A stretch of 64,000 bases of DNA, taken from the NCBI GenBank assembly GCA_001939945.1, contig MOEB01000012.1:62001-126000 (forward strand), written 5' to 3'. This document shows, one piece after another, positions 44,271 to 51,608 of the stretch. The position numbers and the translations under genes were made by a program. Below the pieces are notes generated by a model, which was given only the letters and a program-made list of their open reading frames with translations, was not told where the DNA came from and ran no database searches. Position 1 is the stretch's first letter, and each line of letters starts with the position of its first letter. Origin of the DNA: Aerophototrophica crusticola (lineage in GTDB: Bacteria > Pseudomonadota > Alphaproteobacteria > Azospirillales > Azospirillaceae).

Positions 44271-44429
44271 ATGTCTCCCCTGATCAAGTCCGCAGATAAT
44301 GATACGGCGCCAACGAATCCGGCCAAGCTCGTGTGGCAACGGCCCAACATGATGGAAATCGACTTGGCTGGCGCGACCCTCGCAGGCGGACGCGTCGTTG
44401 CCGATGCCGATCCTAATAGAGCGTCCTAA
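44271..44429 (+). CDS. candidate lasso-peptide precursor
   Basis: 52-aa ORF below normal gene-calling size. The leader (1-37) contains VWQRPNMMEIDLAGATL. W22-x2-P25-x-M27 matches the YxxPxL leader motif bound by PqqD-like B1 proteins, and Thr36 is the penultimate leader residue required by lasso proteases. The predicted core is AGGRVVADADPNRAS: Ala1 would be joined to Asp8 (8-residue ring), leaving a 7-residue tail that ends in Ser. Ala1 and a terminal Ser also occur in paeninodin, which is phosphorylated there by an HprK-like kinase, and one is encoded here. The ribosome-binding site is weak (CAGGG). It is plus-strand, 295 bp before the oxygenase. The frame extends open upstream to 44076, so the start is uncertain. 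Confidence 0.65.
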   Translation: MSPLIKSADNDTAPTNPAKLVWQRPNMMEIDLAGATLAGGRVVADADPNRAS

Positions 44430-44436
44430 TAGAGCA
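44411..44436 (+). repeat. 13-bp tandem duplication at the end of the precursor core
   Basis: TCCTAATAGAGCG (44411-44423) is followed at once by TCCTAATAGAGCA (44424-44436), 12 of 13 bases identical. In the precursor frame the second copy reads TCC TAA TAG, giving the final Ser and two stops. Because 13 is not a multiple of three, removing one copy would carry the frame on through LGLVLLGS to the TAG at 44461. Confidence 0.9.
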
Positions 44437-44494
44437 TTGGGCCTTGTTCTCTTGGGCTCATAGCACCACCGAGTGATCTTTAGGGCATCAAATG

Positions 44495-44532
44495 GCGCAT
44501 CCCATTCCAAGTTTGGTTGGAATGGGATGCGC
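44495..44532 (+). terminator. long perfect hairpin downstream of the precursor
   Basis: GCGCATCCCATTCCAA (44495-44510) and TTGGAATGGGATGCGC (44517-44532) form a 16-bp perfect stem with a 6-base loop, followed by TTTGGTGCTTTGG. It lies 65 bp after the precursor stop. It could end the precursor transcript, protect its 3' end or act as an attenuator before the oxygenase gene. The rest of 44430-44723 is AT-rich with no gene I can support. Confidence 0.6.
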
Positions 44533-44723
44533 TTTGGTGCTTTGGATCATGGCAACTCGAATTTCTGTCATTATTATATTTTTTTTAATGCAGTGACGTA
44601 ATCCTGGAAGCAAAAGAATTTGCATCAGCGGCCGTGGAACGAAATGGTCGCAGGATGGCGGCAGCCAATCTTGGTAGTGTGGTACCTAATCCTTCGTTTG
44701 CAGCCACATTCTGAACTTTGACC

Positions 44724-45881
44724 ATGATCCCTTCTTTGGCCGACTTGCTGGTGCCACACCACACCGCCACTTTCAAAGCTGCTTTGCGGGACCGCAAACG
44801 GCTGCATTTGCCAACGAACAACCGTGACGCGTTCCAGAGATTGTTCCCTTGGTCGGCGTTGAACCAGCTGATTACCTGGGAAAAGCTGGTTCAGGGGCGG
44901 TGCCGCGCGGCCCGGCGGGGACGCGACTTGCCGCTGGAGATGCTGAGCGTCGTCGACAGGGATTTCCAGCGGCGGCTGGCTCCCGACCTATTGCAGCGTT
45001 TCTGCCATGAGGGGCTGAGCATCGCCGCGACCTGGATCGAGGATGATTTCCCGGCCATTGCAGCGCTGAATGCCATGCTGGAGCGAACGCTGGGGTGTGA
45101 GAGCCAGACCAACCTTTATGCCAGCTTCGGCAGGGAAAGCGCGTTCCGCGCCCATCATGACGGCCATGACGTGCTGGTCCTGCACCTGCATGGCCGCAAG
45201 CGCTGGTTCTGTTACGGCTACCAGGATGGCCCTCGGGCGGAAGGGGCCATGGTCCCTGAGTCTGAGTTGGGGGCGCCGGAGTGGGAGCATGTGCTGGAGC
45301 CCGGCGATATCCTGTTCATCCCGCGGGGCGACGTGCACCGTGCGTCCGTGGAAAGCGACGCCTGCCTGCACTTGGCCATCAAGCTTGGTTGGCCGCGCGG
45401 CACCGACCTGTTGCAGTGGCTCGCCAAAGAGGGGGCAACTGACCCGGTTCTGGACGCGGACGTCCCGGTATACGGCGGAACGGAGGAACTGGCGCAGCGC
45501 GAAGCGGAGTTGCGGGCGGCGTTGCGCCGGCTTGCCGACACACTGGACCTTCGGGCCTTCCTCGCCGGCCAGGATGCGGCCCGGTCGACGCTGTTGCCGT
45601 TGAACCTGGGCCTGTCGGCGGAACTCACCCCGGATACCTGGGTGCAGCCTACCCTTCGCCGCAAGCCGACCCTGCCGGCGGAAGGAGGGGCGACCATCAT
45701 CGTCAATGGGGTACAAGCCACCTTGGACCCCGCTGAACGGGCAATCCTGGCAGCCTTGTTGGAGCATGACGCCCTCCAACTCTCAGACATCGAATCCCGG
45801 GCGGGGTTGCCACCTTGGGAGACGCGGGATGCGGTGTCACGGCTGGCCCGCCGTTCTCTTGTCCTGCTGACCCGGGAATAA
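44724..45881 (+). CDS. JmjC/cupin-type 2-oxoglutarate oxygenase with winged-helix tail
   Basis: 385-aa protein resembling bacterial ribosomal-oxygenase-type JmjC enzymes (YcfD/RoxA). The metal triad is visible: His144-x-Asp146 in FRAHHDGHDVLVLHLHGRKR and His205 in FIPRGDVHRASVESDACLHL. The strand VLHLHGRKRWFCYG is typical of the family. A helical region and a C-terminal winged-helix-like part (ERAILAALLEHDALQLSDIE) follow, as in this class. Such enzymes hydroxylate protein side chains. Its position next to the precursor candidate suggests hydroxylation of the lasso peptide or its partner, which is an inference. The ATG at 44724 has no clear ribosome-binding site. Confidence 0.75.
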   Translation: MIPSLADLLVPHHTATFKAALRDRKRLHLPTNNRDAFQRLFPWSALNQLITWEKLVQGRCRAARRGRDLPLEMLSVVDRDFQRRLAPDLLQRFCHEGLSIAATWIEDDFPAIAALNAMLERTLGCESQTNLYASFGRESAFRAHHDGHDVLVLHLHGRKRWFCYGYQDGPRAEGAMVPESELGAPEWEHVLEPGDILFIPRGDVHRASVESDACLHLAIKLGWPRGTDLLQWLAKEGATDPVLDADVPVYGGTEELAQREAELRAALRRLADTLDLRAFLAGQDAARSTLLPLNLGLSAELTPDTWVQPTLRRKPTLPAEGGATIIVNGVQATLDPAERAILAALLEHDALQLSDIESRAGLPPWETRDAVSRLARRSLVLLTRE

Positions 45882-46014
45882 GGGCCGTCCTCCTCCATGA
45901 CGCTCGGATTGATGGTACTGCCCAGTTTGGCCCCGTCCACGGGGCCGGCACCGGAGCGTGCGAACTGCCCGCTCAGTCGGCTAGACAGGTAGTAAACCGC
46001 TGTCAGGAATCTCC

Positions 46015-47160
46015 TCAGAGTCGGTTCAGGGTTGGGCTACGTAGGACATCTGCCGGGAAGTTGACCGGGAAGGGTCCAATGCGCAGGGGGGCAATACTGC
46101 CAAGCGGCACACCGATGATCGCGTTCCCTGGGCCCACAACGCCGCCGCGCCATTTATTCATGCTGTCTGGCACAGCAGCCGAAATGGGAAGACGGGAAGC
46201 CTGGTCCGCCACGGGGTCAATCACGAGGATATCCATGGCCATCGACGGGATGCCGTAGATGCGGCCGTCTGGGCCCAGTACGCCGCCCGCCCATTTCGAT
46301 GTGCCGACCAAGGCGGGGCCAAAGCTTTCCCGCGTCGCGGTGTCTGCGACTGGGTCGATGATCAGGATGTCCGTGGCGTTGAAGGGGATGCAGAAGATGC
46401 GGCCGTCAGGGGCCAGCACGCCGCCGGCCCACTTGTTCCCGTCCGTCAGCGCCGCCCCCATGGATGTCCGGATGGCGCTGCCCGTGGCCGTGTCGATCAC
46501 CAGGATGTTCGGGGCGTTATAGGGGATGCCATAAATCCGCCCATCCGGCCCGGGAACGCCGCCCCGCCACTTCAAGGTGCCGGACAGGTCTGCCCCCAGG
46601 CAGCTGCGCGTGGCCGTGCCGGCCGCCGGGTCGATCACTAGGATGTCCGGGGCGGTTCCGGGAATGCCATAGACCTTGCCATCGCTTCCCAGCACCCCGC
46701 CCTGCCATTTGGTCTGCTCGGCCATGACGGCGCCCAGGGGGGTGCGGGTCGCCGTGCCGGCCATGGGGTCGATGACCAGGATGTCCGCCGCGTTATTCGG
46801 GATGCCGTAAATCATGCCGTTAGGCGCCAACACGCCCCCGAACCATTTACCCTGGTCTGCCATGGAGATACCGGGGGCCAGCCGGGTGGCTTGACCTGCC
46901 GGATCGATGACCAGGATGTCTGGCGCGCCGAAGGGGATGCAGAATGCCCTGCCGTCCGGTGCCAGCACGGCGCCCGACCAGGAATCCGTTGGCGTCGCCG
47001 TGTAACCAGCAAGCAGCCCTGCCGTCACATGGCGCCCCATCCCGGGCATCAAGGCGGCAGGGCGGGCCAGAGCGTGGGCCAGGGGGGTTCCCGTAAAGGT
47101 CGGGTTGTGCGATGGCGCCAGCCCGGACAGGTCCGGCCGGGGGGGATGGTGATAGGGCAT
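46015..47160 (-). CDS. beta-propeller-like repeat protein, unknown function
   Basis: 381-aa protein built from about seven repeats of roughly 45-48 residues. Each has the pattern KWxGGVLxPDGRIYGIP, then A-x-DILVIDPxAG, TATR and a short helix (LGAxL). The N-terminal 45 residues are non-repetitive (PSHNPTFTGTPLAHALA). The periodicity and DG/ID turns suggest a seven-bladed propeller. There is no signal peptide. It is on the same strand as the lasso operon, 153 bp after the cyclase, but an AT-rich gap separates them. It may bind a product or be an unrelated acquired gene. The ATG at 47160 follows GGGGG. Confidence 0.7.
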   Translation of the reverse strand: MPYHHPPRPDLSGLAPSHNPTFTGTPLAHALARPAALMPGMGRHVTAGLLAGYTATPTDSWSGAVLAPDGRAFCIPFGAPDILVIDPAGQATRLAPGISMADQGKWFGGVLAPNGMIYGIPNNAADILVIDPMAGTATRTPLGAVMAEQTKWQGGVLGSDGKVYGIPGTAPDILVIDPAAGTATRSCLGADLSGTLKWRGGVPGPDGRIYGIPYNAPNILVIDTATGSAIRTSMGAALTDGNKWAGGVLAPDGRIFCIPFNATDILIIDPVADTATRESFGPALVGTSKWAGGVLGPDGRIYGIPSMAMDILVIDPVADQASRLPISAAVPDSMNKWRGGVVGPGNAIIGVPLGSIAPLRIGPFPVNFPADVLRSPTLNRL

Positions 47161-47312
47161 CACGGCGCCCCCGTGTCTGCGATCCCGGACAAGGGTCCGT
47201 TTTTCTCCTCACGCATGGCCCGATCCTCCTCTGCCGCGTTGCTTCGGCAGGGTTAATCGGAAATAGGTAAATTGTCAAGCGTTAGAGAAATTATAGGACC
47301 TTGGGCGCATCG

Positions 47313-49247
47313 TCAGGCATTTCCGCCTGATGCGCGGCGCGTGAACAGCCCTGCCGACAAGCCGCGAGCCAGTTTCAGATGAAACCGCATGGTTGAGGTC
47401 CAATTGTCAGGCTGTGCCGTCTCAAGTGTTTCCGCCAAGTGCCGGAGCGACTGCAGATCAACCAGATCCGTGCAGGCCGGCGTTCCGGCTTGGCGGGCCA
47501 GTTCCTCCTGGATGGCCGGCTTGGCCTTCAGGAAGACCTCCTTCCAATCCGCGGCCTGTAGCCCGACCAACCTGTCATCCAGCACCTCCGCCGGGATGCG
47601 GCTGTCGAACGCGCGGCGGAACACGTCCTTACAGCGCCCCCCGCGAAGGAAGCGGTCCGCCGGCATGGCCAGGCAGAACTCCAAAACGCGCCGGTCCGCG
47701 GTGGGATCGCGGCGGTCCACGCCATACCCAGCGTTGGCTGCGGCGTTCAGCGGCCCGCCGTCCATCAAGCTAAAGATCAGAGCGCTCCATTCTTGCCAGC
47801 GCCTGACCTTGGTGGGAACCGGTTCGTCCTTCCAGGCATCCCGGCCCAGGCCCAGCTCCTCCAGCCTGTCCAGACGCACGGGATACAGATCCACCGGGGG
47901 TTTGTCCGTGCCCTTGTAACGTCGCCACAGGGCCGGCAGCGCCTCCGGGATCCAGGGGCGGAGGGCCGACCGCAAGGCCGCGGCCCGGCTGCGGCGCACC
48001 CCCTCCGCCGCCAGCACGCCTGCGTCCCGCCATAGGGAAAACCAACGCAGCCGCCGCGCATGCTCGGCCAACAGGTGCTCGCCGGTATAGGTCAGGGCCA
48101 TGTTGCCCCGGATGCCGGACAGCACGACGGGCAGTTTCTCCTTCCCGGCCGCTGCATAGATCAGGTGCATCCAGGCCGTGTTGGCCGGGTTCATCACCGG
48201 CTGGTCGGCCAGGAAGATCATCTTCTCGATCACTGGCACCAGCTCGGCATCGAAGGCGCGGACCAGCCGGTGGTCGATGTTCGGGTGGCGTGCCGCCACC
48301 AGCGCCGCCTGGGGCCCCTCGTCCACCTTCAGGCCCGCCCGATAGGGAACGGTGCCCGGCAGGGGCACGCTGGTGAAGGCGGTCAGGCGCTTGCCCTCCG
48401 CCGCCAGCAGCGGCGCCGCGCTGGTGGCCACGGCAGCACTGTCCAGGCCACCGCTCAGCATCATGGCGGTGCCGCCCGTGTTCCGCAGCCGGGCCTTGAC
48501 CGCGAGGTCCAGCGCCTCCCGCAGCCCATCGGCATAATCCTCCTCCCGCGCCAGCCGGCGGAGGGGGATGGCCGCCGCGTCCCAGTGGCGGCGGGTTCGG
48601 ACCTGGCCGTCCGCCGTCACCACGGCCAGGTGGCCCGGCTCCACCCGGCTCACCCCCTTGTAGAAGCTGCGCGACCCCACCAGGGGTTGCAGCATCTGCC
48701 ATGTGGCAAGGCGTACCGGATCGGGTCCGGTGGGGACATCGGGCAGGGCGAGCAGCCCCTTGGGCATGCTGGCGAAGGCGAACCAGCCCTGGCCGGCATG
48801 GTAATGCAGGGGACGCCCATCCAGATGGTCGCGGGCCAGCAGCAGGGTACGGTTGTCCGCGTCCCAGGCCGCGAAGGCGAAATCCCCGTTCAGCCTGTCC
48901 AGCGCCCCCTCGCCCCAGCGCTCCAGCGCCGCCAGGATGAAGGCCGCGTCGCACATCAGCGCCTGTTCCGCCGGCGCGATTCCCAGGGCGCGACCCAACT
49001 CTTCCCGGTTGTCGATGCGGCAGTCGGCCACCAGCGCCAGCCGGCCGCCCTTGCCCAACAAGGGCTGGCGATCAAAACGGTCCTCCGGCAGGAAGCGCAT
49101 CAGCCGGTGGCCCAGCGCCACCTCGCCCCCGTCCCACAACCCGTCCCGGTGCGGGCCGTACAGCGCCTGGGCCCGGCTGACCCGGTCGCAGTCCCGCAGG
49201 GCGCCGGGGCGGCCGCCCGGGTACCAGACCCCGGCGATGGCGCTCAT
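47313..49247 (-). CDS. lasso-peptide cyclase (C protein, asparagine synthetase-like)
   Basis: 644-aa protein in two parts: an N-terminal glutamine-amidotransferase-like domain (MSAIAGVWYP, about 1-200) and an AsnB-type ATP domain with the PPi loop LSGGLDSAAVA (265-270). Ser replaces the catalytic Cys2, so it cannot use glutamine. Lasso cyclases instead activate the Asp/Glu side chain of the core with ATP, and the peptide amine closes the ring. The start overlaps the kinase stop (ATGA). Together with the B1, B2 and exporter genes this supports lasso C over a housekeeping asparagine synthetase. Confidence 0.85.
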   Translation of the reverse strand: MSAIAGVWYPGGRPGALRDCDRVSRAQALYGPHRDGLWDGGEVALGHRLMRFLPEDRFDRQPLLGKGGRLALVADCRIDNREELGRALGIAPAEQALMCDAAFILAALERWGEGALDRLNGDFAFAAWDADNRTLLLARDHLDGRPLHYHAGQGWFAFASMPKGLLALPDVPTGPDPVRLATWQMLQPLVGSRSFYKGVSRVEPGHLAVVTADGQVRTRRHWDAAAIPLRRLAREEDYADGLREALDLAVKARLRNTGGTAMMLSGGLDSAAVATSAAPLLAAEGKRLTAFTSVPLPGTVPYRAGLKVDEGPQAALVAARHPNIDHRLVRAFDAELVPVIEKMIFLADQPVMNPANTAWMHLIYAAAGKEKLPVVLSGIRGNMALTYTGEHLLAEHARRLRWFSLWRDAGVLAAEGVRRSRAAALRSALRPWIPEALPALWRRYKGTDKPPVDLYPVRLDRLEELGLGRDAWKDEPVPTKVRRWQEWSALIFSLMDGGPLNAAANAGYGVDRRDPTADRRVLEFCLAMPADRFLRGGRCKDVFRRAFDSRIPAEVLDDRLVGLQAADWKEVFLKAKPAIQEELARQAGTPACTDLVDLQSLRHLAETLETAQPDNWTSTMRFHLKLARGLSAGLFTRRASGGNA

Positions 49248-50161
49248 GCCGCACCCCCGGCGACCAGCCCTTCCACATAGGCGGCAAGGGCATCCAGGCG
49301 GCCCAGGTCCCGCGGGCGCCTCAGGGAATAGACGGGCACCGCTGCCGCCAGGGCCGTGGCCCAGCGGAAGATGGTGGAACCCTGGCCCATGAAGGTGCCG
49401 AGCCGGACACGAAACACGTGGCGGTGCAGTGCCGCCGCGGCGATGCCGGGGGACAGCCGCTCCGCCACCGGGCCGTCCTCCGCCGGATCGCCCGACAGGA
49501 CCACCACGGCCCCCAGCGGGCGCGGCCTCCCCTCGAACCGGGCATCCAGGCCGATGGTGAACTTGTCCTCGCCCGACGTCACCCGCGCCTCCTCGGCGGT
49601 GGGGTCGCCGAAGGCCTCGGCAGCCTCCGCCCACAGCCGCAGTGTGGGGAGGCTGGGATGGAGCAGCAGGGTGGCGGGGTCCACCACGACCTGGTCGTCG
49701 CTCAACAGCCGGTGGCCCCGCTCCAACAGGGCGCGGGCCGTGGTGCTTTTGCCGGCACCGGAGTCGCCGGCGATGGCCACGGCGGCGCTACCCACCGCGA
49801 TGGCGCTGGCATGCAGCGGCGGCGTGCCCCTCTGGTGCAGCAGCATGCCGAGGCCGGGGCCGAGCAGCCAGGTCTGCAGCGTCTGGCGGTCCACGCCGTC
49901 CGGTACCTCCACCCGCAGGGACCGGCCCCTGTCCAGGCGGAAGCGGATGCCCTGGGGCGAGCGCAGCACGCAGCTCCCGTCCGCATAGACGTGGAAATGC
50001 GGCTTGGCCCTGACACAATCGGCCGCCGGCTCGGGCAGCGGCCCGAAGGACAAGGCCACGTCGGCAGGCCGATCCCCCGGCGCGCCGGGCAACAGCGGCA
50101 GCGCCGCCGCCGACTCAAGCACCAGGCCGCAATAGCCGTATCGATGAACCGCGGTCACCAC
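49244..50161 (-). CDS. HPr kinase-like protein kinase of a RiPP cluster
   Basis: 305-aa HprK-family protein. After a variable N-terminal half with LHQRGTPPLHASAIAV comes the P-loop GDSGAGKST (132-140) and the SDD motif of HPr kinases (LLSDDQVVVD, 154-156). Relatives in paeninodin-type clusters add phosphate to the C-terminal Ser of the precursor. It starts with GTG, overlaps the sulfotransferase end by 7 bp and overlaps the cyclase start by 4 bp. It lacks the HPr-kinase oligomer features, so phosphotransferase-system control is unlikely. Confidence 0.85.
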   Translation of the reverse strand: MVTAVHRYGYCGLVLESAAALPLLPGAPGDRPADVALSFGPLPEPAADCVRAKPHFHVYADGSCVLRSPQGIRFRLDRGRSLRVEVPDGVDRQTLQTWLLGPGLGMLLHQRGTPPLHASAIAVGSAAVAIAGDSGAGKSTTARALLERGHRLLSDDQVVVDPATLLLHPSLPTLRLWAEAAEAFGDPTAEEARVTSGEDKFTIGLDARFEGRPRPLGAVVVLSGDPAEDGPVAERLSPGIAAAALHRHVFRVRLGTFMGQGSTIFRWATALAAAVPVYSLRRPRDLGRLDALAAYVEGLVAGGAA

Positions 50162-51156
50162 GCTACCCCATCCGCCCGCCCGCGCAGGCTCTCCAGTCGC
50201 TCAAAAGGGTCTCGAATCCAGTCCCGGGCCAGGTCCGCCACCTCCTCCGTCACGGCGGCGCGCTTGCGCGCGCCGTCGGGGCTGAAGGGGCGGGTCCCCG
50301 TGGGATCCTTCGCATGTCTGCCTGCCGCGAGCGCAAGCCGGGCCTCCGCATCCCCGCCAAGGGGGACGCGGAGGTGGGGGGCGACCTGCCCTGCGATGGC
50401 CCCCGGCAGGGCGCCATAGGGCACCAGCAGCCAGCGCCCGGGCGGGTTGCGGCCGACACTGGCGGCCACCTCGGCGAGGACCCGCCCCACCACCTGCGCG
50501 GCGAAGGCCAGGGGTGAGCGGGGCGCCCGCGATGGTGCGACGCCGAGGAACAACCCGGCCCGGACCGGGTCCGCCGCCCAGCGCAGCCACATGGGCGGGG
50601 CATCGCGGAGGGAGACGAGGATCTCCTCCGGCTCCCGGTAGACGAAGACCAACGGCGCCGCCGGGAAGGCTGCCTCCAGCAGGGGGAGATGCAGGGCGTT
50701 CCAGCTCGACAGCTTCAGGATGAAGCGGTCCCTTTCCCCCGGCGCGGCGCGGCCAAGGGCGGCCACCACCTGCTCCACCGCCCGCCGCCTCACGGCCACG
50801 CGGGCAAAGGCCCAGGCCCCGGCGGGGGCGAGCGCGTCGTTCAGGGCCTGCGGCTCGGACAGCACGTGGCAACCGGGCAGCAGTGACAGGCTCCGGGATA
50901 CTAAGGTGGAACCGCAGCGCCCGGCGTGCAGGATCAGCCCGGCCGGGGCCGAGGCGGGATGCTCCCCCGCTTCGGGCAGGGGGGCTTGCCATGCGGTCCT
51001 GCCCTTGGCCTCCGCTGCCGCGATCCGGTCGGACAGGAAAGGCAGGGCCGGGTCGGTGCCGGCGATGTCCACCCAATCGGCCGTGACCTGGTCCCGCTCC
51101 AGGTACAGGCGGGACGGGACCGGGCTGGCCGGCTGCACGGTGGCCGACAGGCTCAT
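50155..51156 (-). CDS. sulfotransferase-family protein of the lasso cluster
   Basis: 333-aa protein with the 5'-phosphosulfate loop HAGRCGSTLVSRSL (77-90) and a later FVYREPEEILVSLRDA (about 171-186), which matches the 3'-phosphate region of PAPS-dependent sulfotransferases. The N-terminal 60 residues are family-specific. It would transfer sulfate from PAPS to a hydroxyl or amine, and the target is not known. Its ATG overlaps the B2 stop (ATGA), and its end overlaps the kinase start, so it is an integral operon member and a candidate tailoring enzyme. Confidence 0.78.
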   Translation of the reverse strand: MSLSATVQPASPVPSRLYLERDQVTADWVDIAGTDPALPFLSDRIAAAEAKGRTAWQAPLPEAGEHPASAPAGLILHAGRCGSTLVSRSLSLLPGCHVLSEPQALNDALAPAGAWAFARVAVRRRAVEQVVAALGRAAPGERDRFILKLSSWNALHLPLLEAAFPAAPLVFVYREPEEILVSLRDAPPMWLRWAADPVRAGLFLGVAPSRAPRSPLAFAAQVVGRVLAEVAASVGRNPPGRWLLVPYGALPGAIAGQVAPHLRVPLGGDAEARLALAAGRHAKDPTGTRPFSPDGARKRAAVTEEVADLARDWIRDPFERLESLRGRADGVAW

Positions 51157-51608
51157 GTCAGGCGCCCCATGTCGGCCAGCGGGCGATAACCCTCCGCCTC
51201 CTCGCCGCCCAGCAGCACCATGTCCCCCAGCAGCAGCCAGGCATGGGCCTCCAGATTGCCCTCCCGCTTGCGCACGCCGATGCGGACGACACCGCCGGCG
51301 ATGGCGCGCCGGGCGAGCAGCAGCTTGCCCGCCACCGCCCGGACCAGGCAGGTGCTACGCCAGGGAAGGCGGGCCGCGACCCGAGCCAGCCGGCGGACGG
51401 CCACGCGGGCGCGGTCCAGGTCATGGCCGGGCAGGGGGGCCGCCGCTGCTTCCGGCACCCGGGGGGTCCCGAACAGCCGCCCCGTCCACCGGATCGGCAG
51501 CACGAAGACCAGCAGCCAAGCCAGGACCAGGGCAAGCCCCGCCTCCGCCCACAGCAACCACCGGACAAGGCCGGCGCCGGGGCGGTTCGCGCCTTTCGGC
51601 GGGTTCAT
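51153..51608 (-). CDS. lasso-peptide leader protease (B2, transglutaminase-like)
   Basis: 151-aa protein with an N-terminal TM (LLWAEAGLALVLAWLLVFVL, about 18-38) and a small transglutaminase-like domain. It has Cys87 in LPWRSTCLVRAVAGKLLLAR and His122 in NLEAHAWLLLGDMVLL, the catalytic Cys and His of the B2/McjB protease family; the third residue is unclear by eye. B2 proteins cut the leader after the penultimate Thr pair while the core is folded. It overlaps the methyltransferase and sulfotransferase genes by four bases each. Split B1 and B2 genes are typical of many lasso clusters. Confidence 0.85.
   Translation of the reverse strand: MNPPKGANRPGAGLVRWLLWAEAGLALVLAWLLVFVLPIRWTGRLFGTPRVPEAAAAPLPGHDLDRARVAVRRLARVAARLPWRSTCLVRAVAGKLLLARRAIAGGVVRIGVRKREGNLEAHAWLLLGDMVLLGGEEAEGYRPLADMGRLT

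Noticed and set aside
44585-44725. 46-codon minus-strand frame (MVKVQNVAANEGLG...) as an alternative lasso precursor
   Set aside because: It has no YxxPxL-like leader motif and no Thr-x-Gly/Ala junction followed by Asp/Glu at position 7-9, and it overlaps the oxygenase start.
47313-49247. Housekeeping asparagine synthetase
   Set aside because: Cys2 is missing, and the gene is translationally coupled to RiPP genes.
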